In this document: positions 52,367-60,545 of the stretch, piece after piece | Numbering within the stretch: position 1 is the stretch's first letter | Layout: each line of letters starts with the position of its first letter | Source: Armatimonadota bacterium | GTDB taxonomy: Bacteria > Armatimonadota > Fimbriimonadia > Fimbriimonadales > Fimbriimonadaceae | Direction of reading: 5' to 3' | DNA: 64,000 nucleotides | Assembly (NCBI GenBank): GCA_018268375.1 | Contig: JAFDWS010000002.1 | Span: 372,001-436,000, forward strand | Made by a program: the position numbers and the translations under genes | Notes under the pieces: generated by a model | Seen by the model: only the letters and a program-made list of their open reading frames with translations | Database searches by the model: none | What the model was told of the DNA's origin: nothing

Positions 52367-53083
52367 TTACACGCTCAACCATAGCTTGATGGAGTCTCCG
52401 TTTGTGCCGCCTGTCACCGTCATCGAAGAAACTCCGACGAACGAGTCATACGCACTGTTGCGCACGGGAAATACGGTGTCGGCCGCAGTACTTGCCGGAA
52501 TACGGACGCCAATAGTCGCCGTCGTTTCATCGTCCACGTCCAGAACAAGCGTGACAATAACGTCAGATGCACCGATGGTAGTTTCTGGCCGCAACTCCAG
52601 TGCGTTCGGCAACTGAATGCCGTCAGCATCCAGACTGACTGTCCAGCTGCCTGCAGACTTTGTTGCACTCGAAAGAGCAATAATGAGCTCTTCTGCCTGC
52701 AAAGTGCGCCATAAATTCCGAAAATCGTTGTCCCAAGCGACAGTAGTGTCAGCGTCCAGACCGGTGTAATACGCCCGCATGCTGCCACCTGTCACGTCGA
52801 CGAAATAGGCCTCTAGGCCAGTAATGGCCTCGGCCAAAACCTCTTCCAAAGACGTTGTCAATGTCTTTTCCGCTGCACGCATGGCAGTGGCCAGGGCTAA
52901 AATGTCATCAAACTCGGTGCCGTTTAGGGTAGAACCCATGTCGTACACAAAGTCACGCGCGGCGGCAAGGCGTTCCATGGCCGAATTGGACAAGACCAAG
53001 TTGCGGGCATCAGCGAGACTCGCCTCAGAAGCTCCCAGGCGGTCAGTGAGCGTTTTTATATTGGCAGCGTCGATGAGGGCCAT
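52367..53083 (-). CDS. virion-like protein, paralogue C of three
   Basis: 238 residues; MALIDAANIKTLTDRLGASE, W-NDFRNLWRTLQAEELI core, then TVTGGTNGDSIKLWLSV at the C-terminus. Preceded by an AGGTC site, so translation may use a Shine-Dalgarno here. Tandem with paralogue B, a local duplication. Confidence 0.78.
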   Translation of the reverse strand: MALIDAANIKTLTDRLGASEASLADARNLVLSNSAMERLAAARDFVYDMGSTLNGTEFDDILALATAMRAAEKTLTTSLEEVLAEAITGLEAYFVDVTGGSMRAYYTGLDADTTVAWDNDFRNLWRTLQAEELIIALSSATKSAGSWTVSLDADGIQLPNALELRPETTIGASDVIVTLVLDVDDETTATIGVRIPASTAADTVFPVRNSAYDSFVGVSSMTVTGGTNGDSIKLWLSV

Positions 53084-53176
53084 AGTGACCTACACGCGTT
53101 TTTAGGCGACGATGGTGGATAGTCCTGCCCCACAAGGTGTCAATTAGACTCGTGTGCATAATAGATTCAACGACCA

Positions 53177-53650
53177 ATGAGGATTCTCTTTTTAGACGAC
53201 CAAGAATCGAGATACAAGGTGTTCAAGCAACTGTGCATCGGAAAATCGGTGCAGCACATTGACTGGGCCGAGGACACTGCGCAAGCCATTGCCATGTTGG
53301 CTGACAATCCGCGCTATGACCTTGTGTGCATAGACCACGACCTGGGAGAAGAACACTACAAGGCCTATCACCAAGAGCAGTACAACGGTGAAATCAACTA
53401 CGGTGACACTCCGACAGGGTACGACTTCGCTCTGCACATCGCAATGGAGTTGGAACCCGAGAAACAACCACGGTTCGCCGCTGTGCATTCTTTCAACGAA
53501 AATGGCAGCAAGCGCATTGTCGCTGCGTTGTCCGAAGCCGGGGGGCAAGAAGTGGTCTTCATCGCACAGTTTGGACAAATGAATTACTTACGCGTCCTCG
53601 ACGAAGTCCGCAAAAGGATGGCCAGTGACAAAAACGACAACGATATGTGA
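53177..53650 (+). CDS. cyclic-phosphate-processing receiver (cREC) domain protein
   Basis: 157 residues. MRILFLDDQESRYKVF with the receiver Asp pair, DLVCIDHDLGEEHY in the LDHDLG position, and a C-terminal FAAVHSFNENGSKRI (VHS-N--G). This is the cREC family, which accompanies RNA repair genes that handle cyclic-phosphate ends, so with the RNA ligase it may form part of a tRNA-repair set. CATAAT box about 14 nt upstream. Confidence 0.82.
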   Translation: MRILFLDDQESRYKVFKQLCIGKSVQHIDWAEDTAQAIAMLADNPRYDLVCIDHDLGEEHYKAYHQEQYNGEINYGDTPTGYDFALHIAMELEPEKQPRFAAVHSFNENGSKRIVAALSEAGGQEVVFIAQFGQMNYLRVLDEVRKRMASDKNDNDM

Positions 53651-53882
53651 CGTCACAGGAAAAGAATGCACCCAAAAATTTCGGGCCGTGTTCCAAATAG
53701 AAGGCGAAGGACTCCTGGACTTGGACTTGTCCGCAGAAGGCGTAGGACAACTCCTTGGCACTTTGTTGGACGCGGTCCCAGAACATGCTATGGTCGCAGT
53801 GTTCGAAAGACTGCTGGGACCGCGTTGGCGTAGTTCGTTGAAGCCAGTCGCGAAAGTAGGTGAGACCACTGACAAGGGCTAA
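53625..53882 (+). CDS. hypothetical protein
   Basis: 85 residues, GTG start overlapping the cREC gene by 26 bases; not recognised. Contains a CDVTGKEC loop and an acidic leucine-rich segment (GEGLLDLDLSAEGVGQLLG). Confidence 0.55.
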   Translation: MTKTTTICDVTGKECTQKFRAVFQIEGEGLLDLDLSAEGVGQLLGTLLDAVPEHAMVAVFERLLGPRWRSSLKPVAKVGETTDKG

Positions 53883-53903
53883 ATAGCACTTGAGCCGCGT
53901 GCC

Positions 53904-54770
53904 ATGAGAAGGTCAGCACAAATCCAAACTGAGACTGCGCCTGTCGAGCAGAACGTGTCGTTGTCGCCGCGTACTTTGTTGACCGGCGCACAACAAATCA
54001 CGCGCGTCGAACACGACTACCGCACCGTCACACGGGCATTAGACCAAGCAATGTCGAATGTTGTCGAGGCACAAACGGCATATGGGGAAGCCCTGACCAA
54101 CCTGTCACAAGCAGAAAGAGTGGTTGGCCGACTGCAGTCTATGTACCAGACACTGTACGAGACTTATCAAACAGCACAGTCCAACCCGCAGCTTGCCGAA
54201 GCCATGATGCAACAAGCATCAATGTCGCCGGTCGCGTCAAACTCCAATCGAGAGGTCACTGCTTCCTGGGCGTCTTGGGGCAAAGCCTTGGGGATTTTAT
54301 CGGCCCTTGGCCTGGCCAGCTGGGCAGGCTGGAACGCAGGCAAACCCAAACAGCAGCCACAACCGGTGCACACTGGAGGCAATGTGACACCCCCGCGAAC
54401 AGTCCAACCCGCGGCAGGCAGTGACGCAGAACCGGCAACGAGTGCGAACAGCACCGCGGCGCCAGCAGCAGGGACACCAGGGACGGCCGAATCATCGAGC
54501 TCCAATGGGGCTGCAGCGATGCAACAACTTGCTGTGGGTTTGCGAATGTTGCACAACCAATTAAGTACCGCCATGCAGGCCTACGGCAAACACCAACAGT
54601 ATGCTGCCGGCAAAGAACGAGAGTACAAAGCTGCGCTTGGAAGCTATGCGCAAGCGCGTGACTCTTTGTTCCAATTGCGCGACCGTTCAGCAGCTCTTAA
54701 AGAAGGTTTGTCTGGCTGGACTGAGCGCCTGTCAGAATACTACATGCCACAACAGGGGACAGAACAGTGA
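53904..54770 (+). CDS. coiled-coil virion-type protein with one hydrophobic segment
   Basis: 288 residues. N-terminal helical coil (VEHDYRTVTRALDQAMSNVVEAQTAY region), a short hydrophobic stretch (ALGILSALGLASWAGW, about 135-150), a Pro/Thr/Ala low-complexity linker and a second helical coil. Typical of virion internal or tail-associated proteins. Overlaps the next gene by 4 bases. Confidence 0.75.
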   Translation: MRRSAQIQTETAPVEQNVSLSPRTLLTGAQQITRVEHDYRTVTRALDQAMSNVVEAQTAYGEALTNLSQAERVVGRLQSMYQTLYETYQTAQSNPQLAEAMMQQASMSPVASNSNREVTASWASWGKALGILSALGLASWAGWNAGKPKQQPQPVHTGGNVTPPRTVQPAAGSDAEPATSANSTAAPAAGTPGTAESSSSNGAAAMQQLAVGLRMLHNQLSTAMQAYGKHQQYAAGKEREYKAALGSYAQARDSLFQLRDRSAALKEGLSGWTERLSEYYMPQQGTEQ

Positions 54771-55381
54771 TAGAATCCTACTTAGCTAATTTGGCCCACC
54801 AGCTCGAGGTCGAAGGGAAATATCGTGCGGCAGACGTCGTAGACGGGTTGATGTTGCGTTGTGCGCAGCAACAACCAGCCCAACAACAACAAGGTGGAGA
54901 AAGCATGCCGGCGATGCCGGCCCAACCAACTGCCGCTGACCAGAAAATCCGCAATATTATGAACGAGGTCCGAAAACTGGGCGACGCTCAAAAAAACATG
55001 TTGGAAGATTTGCAAGCGGACATTACAGACCTCAAGGCCATAAAGAGCACAGTCAGCCGGGGCGCAAGAGACTTTTGGAAGTTTCGACGTTGGAAGTCTT
55101 CAGGCGCATACGCTGCCGCGCAGCAAGGTGGACAAGGCACCAACATGGCGCAGTTTGGACTGCGCGCTGCTCCTGCTCCTCAGATGCGCAATTCTTCGTC
55201 TGACGGTCGCACGGCGCAAGTACAATCGCCGGCACCGGCCGCTCGTGGCGGACAACAGCAAACATGGATGCCAGACGACGAAGTGGAAGAATTTTTCCAA
55301 TGGCTGGAGCAAGAACAGCTTCGCAAGAGCCAAGGTGGGAACATGTTCCCAAATATGAATCTGCCTTTCCAAATCGGCTAA
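54767..55381 (+). CDS. virion-type protein with AADVVD motif and Gln-rich linker
   Basis: 204 residues. Starts YLANLAHQLEVEGKYRAADV, a motif shared with the gene at 56437; then QQQPAQQQQ, a coil (DQKIRNIMNEVRKLGDAQKNMLEDL) and a low-complexity tail. Similar helical motifs (LAxxLDxxGxxxAADVVD) mark virion proteins of some large phages. Cotranslated with the upstream coiled-coil gene. Confidence 0.75.
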   Translation: MIESYLANLAHQLEVEGKYRAADVVDGLMLRCAQQQPAQQQQGGESMPAMPAQPTAADQKIRNIMNEVRKLGDAQKNMLEDLQADITDLKAIKSTVSRGARDFWKFRRWKSSGAYAAAQQGGQGTNMAQFGLRAAPAPQMRNSSSDGRTAQVQSPAPAARGGQQQTWMPDDEVEEFFQWLEQEQLRKSQGGNMFPNMNLPFQIG

Positions 55382-55454
55382 AGCAAGGTGCGGCCCAAGC
55401 CGCGACGTAATACACAGCCTAGGAGTACAGGCGGGTTCCGCCTAAATATCTGTC

Positions 55455-56432
55455 GTGAGTGTATTTGCAGGCATTGTCAATCCGCGCAAAGCCCTTAGTT
55501 CGACGGTCACCACGCCGGCGACCTTAGCTTCGGGCACTGCGATTTATGTCACGATACCGTGGCCGGCTTACTCGACCATCGAGCGCATCATTGTTTCCTG
55601 CAATGAGACTTTTTCCAACATGGTGGTCAGCGTGTTGTCCGACGGAGCCGCGTACCGAGCGGCATCGACAGACGACCAACAGCAGTACATCCTGGACAAG
55701 CTCGTGCAATCGGGTTCGGCCACACAGTGGTATGACTTTGACGCCACGAACAGCCAAGCGCACGACAATTACAAGGCTGGCTATGTGTACCTGCTGCTGT
55801 CACTCTCGACTGGTAACTACGTCACCGGGTCGATTTTTAACGTCACAGTGGAAGGCTATGGCCGCATCCCGACGAACATCCAGATGTTGGATAACTCCCC
55901 GTACAAAGACGACAAGTACCTCAAGGTGTTGAAGCTGACTTCAGGAGACACCAAGGCCCAAGACTTGACTGGACAACTGTTGCACAACGGAGCACCTACG
56001 GCCGCACCCGATGCGCCAATTTGCTTCGCAAGCACCAGCGACACACTGTACATCGGCTCCGACCGTTCTTTTTCAGCAATTGAGCTGCAAGTGTACAGTG
56101 GCGCACAACCGTCGTCTTCGCAGTTCACGTGGCAATACTACAACGCCATTGCCGGCGCATGGACGACCTTTACGCCACTGGACAACACATCAGACGGACA
56201 AGCCACACCGTCAGAAATGAACTATTCCGGCACGCTGGGAACAGGCACGTTGTCAGGCTGGGGGCCGACTAGTTTGGCCACTGACCCTCTTAAAATCATG
56301 ATGGACGAAGTCCTCGCCGGCACACGACCGCCCATGGGTATGGCCGTGAACCCATTGCGATATTGGATTCGCGCTACGCCTACGGTCATTTCTGGTTCCA
56401 TCAAACTTGGGTTTGTATGCACCCTGAAGTAA
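55455..56432 (+). CDS. beta-rich virion structural protein
   Basis: 325 residues, GTG start 6 nt after a TAAATA box. Repetitive beta strands with Ser/Thr/Gly (GTAIYVTIPWPAYSTIERII, IELQVYSGAQ), like tail-sheath, baseplate or decoration proteins; no enzyme motif. The gene lies 4 bases before the next structural gene. Confidence 0.75.
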   Translation: MSVFAGIVNPRKALSSTVTTPATLASGTAIYVTIPWPAYSTIERIIVSCNETFSNMVVSVLSDGAAYRAASTDDQQQYILDKLVQSGSATQWYDFDATNSQAHDNYKAGYVYLLLSLSTGNYVTGSIFNVTVEGYGRIPTNIQMLDNSPYKDDKYLKVLKLTSGDTKAQDLTGQLLHNGAPTAAPDAPICFASTSDTLYIGSDRSFSAIELQVYSGAQPSSSQFTWQYYNAIAGAWTTFTPLDNTSDGQATPSEMNYSGTLGTGTLSGWGPTSLATDPLKIMMDEVLAGTRPPMGMAVNPLRYWIRATPTVISGSIKLGFVCTLK

Positions 56433-56436
56433 GGCG

Positions 56437-57024
56437 ATGCCAAAAGACGTCCATGATTGTGTAAACAAACTGAAGGCCAAGGAAGACTTTTACCCTGGCG
56501 ACCCAGACCGTGAGTCCATTGCTTGGGGTATATGTTGGAAGAACAAAAAGCGCAAGCAAGCCAAGGCGGGAGCCGAACTGTACAGGCTTGCACAAGCCCT
56601 AGACGATGCTGGTGAACATGAAGCCGCCGACGTTGTTGACGAGCTCGCGCAAGACGCCCCGCACACAGGGGCAGAGCAATTGTCACAATCTATGGACACA
56701 CTGCGCAATGCCCTGGAAGCCTTGAATCTAAGACTGACAGGTCAAAACCGTGATGGGCAAAGACAGCGGCCTATCGACGACAAAGAGATGTACGAAGTCT
56801 TGTTGTCGAACCGTGAGTACTATTTGTCTGACGGTGGTTACAGCCGTCTTGTGCTCCGTTTGGTGGCACCCAATTACGAGACGTACGACGTACAACTGAC
56901 GTCTAACTCTACAGACCGCGCCAAAGCAGAATGGGACCAAGCACAAAGCGAAAGACAAGGTGTCGAAGCGGCAGCGAACAATGTCTATCAGTGTCTTTTG
57001 GCCCAAGAAAACTCCCCACTGTGA
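56437..57024 (+). CDS. virion-type protein with AADVVD motif
   Basis: 195 residues. N-terminus MPKDVHDCVNKLKAKEDFYP and ESIAWGICW, like short domains seen in phage virion proteins; then ELYRLAQALDDAGEHEAADV as in the neighbour, and a helical rest with Gln/Glu-rich coil. Function unknown, likely assembly or internal protein. Confidence 0.78.
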   Translation: MPKDVHDCVNKLKAKEDFYPGDPDRESIAWGICWKNKKRKQAKAGAELYRLAQALDDAGEHEAADVVDELAQDAPHTGAEQLSQSMDTLRNALEALNLRLTGQNRDGQRQRPIDDKEMYEVLLSNREYYLSDGGYSRLVLRLVAPNYETYDVQLTSNSTDRAKAEWDQAQSERQGVEAAANNVYQCLLAQENSPL

Positions 57025-57068
57025 TACAATAAGCCGTCCGGGTTGCAGCAACGATTGTTCGTCAGCGT

Positions 57069-57281
57069 ATGAAACTCTACGTTTGCCACGACCACGACAT
57101 TCACTACCCAGTCGGCGGAGGAGCCGTCATTCTTGCACGGAACAAGGAAGAAGCACGGGCTTTGCTCGATGCCAAACTTGTCCGGTCAGGCTTGAAGCCC
57201 TTCGCAAAAGAACACTACACTCTCGAGTGCGTGTCGCAAGGCAAGCCCAGAGTCGTGTTCTTCAAGGATGGTGACTACTGA
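57069..57281 (+). CDS. hypothetical small protein
   Basis: 70 residues, mixed (MKLYVCHDHDIHYPVGGGAV), not recognised. A TACAAT box lies about 40 nt upstream. Confidence 0.62.
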   Translation: MKLYVCHDHDIHYPVGGGAVILARNKEEARALLDAKLVRSGLKPFAKEHYTLECVSQGKPRVVFFKDGDY

Positions 57282-57329
57282 GCCGGGGCTGGGCAACCAG
57301 CACCGGCTTCGGTGCAGTATAATGGTGCC

Positions 57330-57704
57330 GTGGCCACGATTCAGAACGCAGTACGCGTGAAAAGCGTCAACAAGATTTACAAGTCTTGGCACGTGCATGA
57401 CTACGTCGAGTTCGAAACACGGTACGGACCCGCGAGTATCGACGGCGGCAACGAATACATCCGCACCAACATCAGCCCAGACAACGACGACATCGAATGG
57501 CTGGCGCTAGACGATGAAGATTCGTACGACGACATCATAGACCGTTATGTCGTCGACTTTAATGGCCACAATCAATTGGCTAAGGAACTTGACAATATCC
57601 AGTTGGACACTGTCATTGCCAAGATTCCACACCCAAAGGCCAAAGAAGCCTTGACTATGCTCAAGGCCAAGCGCGTGTCGTTGTTAGACTCCGCCCTTGA
57701 CTAA
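57330..57704 (+). CDS. hypothetical protein, leaderless GTG
   Basis: 124 residues, GTG start exactly 6 nt after a consensus TATAAT; a GTG 18 bases upstream would place that box inside the gene and is less likely. Mixed alpha/beta, acidic. Not recognised. Overlaps the MazG-like gene convergently by 4 bases. Confidence 0.66.
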   Translation: MATIQNAVRVKSVNKIYKSWHVHDYVEFETRYGPASIDGGNEYIRTNISPDNDDIEWLALDDEDSYDDIIDRYVVDFNGHNQLAKELDNIQLDTVIAKIPHPKAKEALTMLKAKRVSLLDSALD

Positions 57705-58255
57705 ACGTCCTTGCCCAACAGCGCGGACTTTTCTTTGTCAAGGTCTCGGTTCAACGCAGCGTCCATAGTGAATTTGTCAGGATAGCGCGCGCGCAATTTG
57801 GCGATATTGCGCTCCAAGACCAAACATGGGTCAAAACCCAAGGCGTCACAGCCCAGGGCAAAGTACCACTGACCATCACCAAGTTCCTCGAACACATTCT
57901 CCTCGTCCAATTCGCGACTGTTGAACACAAGGTCGTCCATGGCCTCTAAAAGTTCGCCAGCTTCGGTACACATGCCAATGACGGCGTGGAACAACCTTGA
58001 ATAACGGTCGACCTGTAACTTTGTCAGGCCTTCAGGCACGGGTACCGTCTCTTCGGTCGCATCGAACTCGATGTCTCGCCCATAGTAGGCAAATTTCTTG
58101 AGCGTGTCCAAACGCTTGGCGCCTTCGATGAAAAGCCCCATGGCTGTGTTCAGCTCAGTCAAGGCAGCAGCGTTGCCGGCCAAACGTTGGTACACCCGGT
58201 CGGGCACGTGACTTTCCGTCCGAAGCACTTCGGGCACATATGCGTCAAGCTGCAT
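57701..58255 (-). CDS. MazG-like nucleotide pyrophosphohydrolase
   Basis: 184 residues from MQLDAYVPEVLRT. The C-terminal part shows HAVIGMCTEAGELLEAMDDL, then VFEELGDGQWYFALGCDALG, the EExxE-12-28-ExxD pattern of all-alpha NTP pyrophosphatases. Phage MazG enzymes trim dNTP or (p)ppGpp pools. Overlaps the Hsp20 gene by 11 bases. Confidence 0.86.
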   Translation of the reverse strand: MQLDAYVPEVLRTESHVPDRVYQRLAGNAAALTELNTAMGLFIEGAKRLDTLKKFAYYGRDIEFDATEETVPVPEGLTKLQVDRYSRLFHAVIGMCTEAGELLEAMDDLVFNSRELDEENVFEELGDGQWYFALGCDALGFDPCLVLERNIAKLRARYPDKFTMDAALNRDLDKEKSALLGKDV

Positions 58256-58676
58256 CGTCGTCCTTCGCATGTTGGTCAAGTATTGGCAATTGTCGAGCCT
58301 CTTCGCGGCGTCGCGCAATGCTGATGCGCAACAGACCATCGGCCATCGTGACTTCAGCCGTGTCAGGGTCTAAAAAGTCAGGCAACTCCAACGTCCTGTC
58401 AATGGGAGTGTGTCCAAATTGGTGGTTGAACACCTTGGATTCTTCAAAGGTCTCATACCTTACTGGCTCGGCAGTGATTTTCAACATCCGGCCGTTGATT
58501 GCCGCATGTACCGCATCCGAGGTATAGCCGGGAAGCGCCATCTCAATGACAAACGCTTCGCGGGCTTCGTAAAAGTTGATTGGCACGTTCACCGCGCTTT
58601 GCGCCGGAGTAATCGGCGCACCGGCGGCAACAAAGCCGTTCATGGTTTCCATCATTAGTTGTAGCAAGGGGTCCAA
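58245..58676 (-). CDS. small heat-shock protein (Hsp20)
   Basis: 143 residues. Alpha-crystallin domain: VPINFYEAREAFVIEMALPGY, INGRMLKITAEP, RTLELPDFLDPDTAEVTMADGLLRISI with the usual A--DGLL signature, and a short C-terminus. ATP-independent chaperone that may protect virion or replication proteins. TTG start with an AGGAGAA site. Confidence 0.9.
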   Translation of the reverse strand: MDPLLQLMMETMNGFVAAGAPITPAQSAVNVPINFYEAREAFVIEMALPGYTSDAVHAAINGRMLKITAEPVRYETFEESKVFNHQFGHTPIDRTLELPDFLDPDTAEVTMADGLLRISIARRREEARQLPILDQHAKDDDAA

Positions 58677-58726
58677 AATCGTTCTCCTGGGCGACCAAAA
58701 GATTTATCGCGCCGGCAAGGGTCTTT

Positions 58727-59500
58727 TTACACAAAATCGACATGGTAAGGTCGCGCAAGACCTTCTTTGACCAAATATGAATAAGGCAAGCACAAGCTCC
58801 TTGAACGCTTGAATCGCCCTTGGCTCAAATGGTTCACAGGGCCGAGGGTGTGCCTCGAGTCCGGAATGATTCCAGACAAAACGTCCAACATCCGTTCGTG
58901 GTCTAAGTGACCGGACTTGTCCAACATATGGTCGCCCCGCAAATGGGCTTCTTGTGCCATCTTGCGCAAATGGTCGCGCAGTTCGCGGACATGATAGGGG
59001 TACATGACTAACGTACCGTCGTCCAACGGCACAATCGGTACGACCACGTCGGCCTTCGTGGCACGGAACCACCCTGGAGCCCTGTCCGATTGCACCTGAC
59101 CACGATGGTCGGTGTTGTACTCGCCGAACTCTAAAGCATGTCGCCCCGTCGACGCTCCCTTGCGTTCTAACTTGACTTCAAACTCTACAGGTCGGCCGCG
59201 AAGGTCTAAGCGAACATCACCGTGTTTGCCCTCCCGTTGCTCCAGCGAGGGCACCGGACTCACCAAATGTGGACCGTGCAAGGAACTCAGGTAGTCCGAA
59301 AAGAACTGTTCGCCGGTCATGCTGTCTGCATGGTCGACCCCATAATCGCCATACCCAGTTCCTTGATAGGGGTCATGGGGGCGACTGGCCACCGGCATCC
59401 GGTGTTCTTGAAAATAGGCGTCCAACACAGGACTGCCCGTGTCGGTCATTGGCGGCACATAAGGCTGCGCCGCGGCCAGCTTCTCGCGTTTTTCTGTCAT
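58727..59500 (-). CDS. probable PD-(D/E)XK nuclease
   Basis: 257 residues from MTEKREKLAAAQ. GDVRLDLRGRPVEFEVKLERK places an acidic residue and an E-x-K dyad on consecutive strands, the PD-(D/E)XK core; TDHRGQVQSDRAPGWFRA follows. N-terminal part carries Pro/Tyr/Gly-rich linkers. Holliday-junction or restriction-type roles are possible. A GAGG site precedes the ATG. Confidence 0.62.
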   Translation of the reverse strand: MTEKREKLAAAQPYVPPMTDTGSPVLDAYFQEHRMPVASRPHDPYQGTGYGDYGVDHADSMTGEQFFSDYLSSLHGPHLVSPVPSLEQREGKHGDVRLDLRGRPVEFEVKLERKGASTGRHALEFGEYNTDHRGQVQSDRAPGWFRATKADVVVPIVPLDDGTLVMYPYHVRELRDHLRKMAQEAHLRGDHMLDKSGHLDHERMLDVLSGIIPDSRHTLGPVNHLSQGRFKRSRSLCLPYSYLVKEGLARPYHVDFV

Positions 59501-59634
59501 AGTCCCAGGCCTCGTTTGAACTTGTACAAGCGCAATGGCGAACCTGGATTGAACAATTGAGAGAATTTTTCGTCCTAGGGGTTGCAGGACAATGAAAGGC
59601 GCGTGTATAATGCGCTTGTAAGGAAACGACCAAC

Positions 59635-59784
59635 ATGGTTTTCGCCGCGACATCAATAGCCTTAAGAGGAACCGGAAGTCTAACGACGTCCGGTACCTTG
59701 TCGCTGCGTGGCACCCTCGATTGTCTTCGAAGGCGCAACCCGGTCGAGACCAAACTTAAGGCTATGGAAGTGAAGCTAACCTAA
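59635..59784 (+). CDS. 49-residue ORF with canonical ribosome-binding site
   Basis: MVFAATSIALRGTGSLTTSG, then a basic half with CLRRRNPVETKLKAMEVKLT. A TATAAT box (59606-59611) and TAAGGA sit at sensible distances before the ATG, and a strong terminator follows. Otherwise unsupported. Confidence 0.45.
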   Translation: MVFAATSIALRGTGSLTTSGTLSLRGTLDCLRRRNPVETKLKAMEVKLT

Positions 59785-59810
59785 GCAGAACATCCAGCAA
59801 GAGCAAAGAG

Positions 59811-59840
59811 AAAGGACTCGACCGAAAGGCCGAGTCCTTT
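59811..59840 (+). terminator. intrinsic terminator
   Basis: 10-bp stem (59811-59820 with 59831-59840) with an inner CC-GAAA-GG loop, then T-rich sequence. Confidence 0.85.
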
Positions 59841-59889
59841 TCTTTTTGACCAACCATACAGTCCATCCGGCAAACGCCTGGGACAGTGA

Positions 59890-59909
59890 GCATTTTGACA
59901 ACTGAATAG
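59890..59909 (+). promoter_or_regulatory. boxA-like leader element of the tRNA-Leu unit
   Basis: GCATTTTGACAACTGAATAG, 19 of 20 identical to the element before the giant RNA. It resembles the boxA antitermination site and the intergenic element of bacterial rRNA operons. Two hairpins follow, then the tRNAs. Confidence 0.5.
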
Positions 59910-59929
59910 TGTTTTGTTCGAGCGAAAGA

Positions 59930-60000
59930 CCCCGAAGTGTGTTGTGAATCACTCGGGGCAATCGTGGGGGACTGCGACGTCTGGTGAACGCCAGTCCCCC
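59930..60000 (+). other. two leader hairpins before the tRNA-Leu cluster
   Basis: Hairpin 1 joins 59930-59939 with 59950-59958 (one bulge); hairpin 2 joins GGGGGACTG at 59966-59974 with CAGTCCCCC at 59992-60000. They could be RNase III processing sites. Confidence 0.6.
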
Positions 60001-60018
60001 TGTCATGAACAAGTTTGT

Positions 60019-60095
60019 CCCCGTCTAGCAGAACTGGTATATGCAACAGTTTTAGGAACTGAGGTGTCTGGGTTCGATTCCCAGGACGGGGACCA
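60019..60095 (+). tRNA. trnL: tRNA-Leu (anticodon UAG), short variable loop
   Basis: Acceptor CCCCGTC/GACGGGG, A73 and CCA; anticodon loop TTTAGGA gives TAG. The variable loop is 5 nt, unusual for a bacterial Leu tRNA. T-stem CTGGG/CCCAG is normal. Confidence 0.85.
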
Positions 60096-60098
60096 AAT

Positions 60099-60184
60099 GT
60101 CGGTGTGGCGTAATTGGCAGCCGCGAACGCCTCAGAAGCGTTTGGTTAACAGCCATGCAGGTTCGACCCCTGTCACCGACACCA
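60099..60184 (+). tRNA. trnL: tRNA-Leu (anticodon CAG), CCA encoded
   Basis: Acceptor GTCGGTG/CACCGAC, A73; anticodon stem AACGC/GCGTT with loop CTCAGAA; long variable arm. Confidence 0.93.
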
Positions 60185-60190
60185 ATGTAT

Positions 60191-60277
60191 CTCGATGTGA
60201 TGGAACTGGTAGACATGCGGCGTTGAGAGCGCCGTGGTGGGAACACCGTGGGGGTTCAACTCCCCCCGTCGAGACCA
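60191..60277 (+). tRNA. trnL: tRNA-Leu (anticodon GAG), CCA encoded
   Basis: Acceptor CTCGATG/CGTCGAG, A73; anticodon stem CGGCG/CGCCG with loop TTGAGAG; long variable arm with GTGGTGGGAACACC-type stem; T-stem GGGGG/CCCCC. Confidence 0.93.
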
Positions 60278-60280
60278 AAT

Positions 60281-60363
60281 CGCCGCCTGGCGGAACAGGC
60301 AGACGCACTTGTTTCAAAAACAAGCGCCCAAAAGGCATCCCGGTTCGACCCCGGGGGCGGCGA
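60281..60363 (+). tRNA. trnL: tRNA-Leu (anticodon CAA), no CCA
   Basis: Acceptor CGCCGCC/GGCGGCG, A73, no encoded CCA; anticodon stem CTTGT/ACAAG with loop TTCAAAA; type II variable arm. Confidence 0.92.
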
Positions 60364-60369
60364 CTCTAT

Positions 60370-60447
60370 CCCCTGTTGGGCAAACTGGTAAAGTCGCTGC
60401 ACTCAAAATGCAGAGTTCTCTGAGTTCGAGTCTCAGACGGGGGACCA
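60370..60447 (+). tRNA. trnL: tRNA-Leu (anticodon CAA), short variable loop
   Basis: Acceptor CCCCTGT/ACGGGGG, A73 and CCA; anticodon stem CTGCA/TGCAG with loop CTCAAAA. The variable loop is about 6 nt, atypical for Leu. Second CAA gene. Confidence 0.85.
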
Positions 60448-60454
60448 AGTTTTT

Positions 60455-60542
60455 GCAGGTGTGGCGAAATTGGTAGCACGCGCCATCTTGAGAGGGTGGT
60501 GGTGGAAACACCGTGGAGGTTCGAGGCCTCTCATCTGCACCA
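60455..60542 (+). tRNA. trnL: tRNA-Leu (anticodon GAG), CCA encoded
   Basis: Acceptor GCAGGTG/CATCTGC, A73; anticodon stem CCATC/GGTGG with loop TTGAGAG; long variable arm. Second GAG gene. Confidence 0.92.
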
Positions 60543-60545
60543 AAA

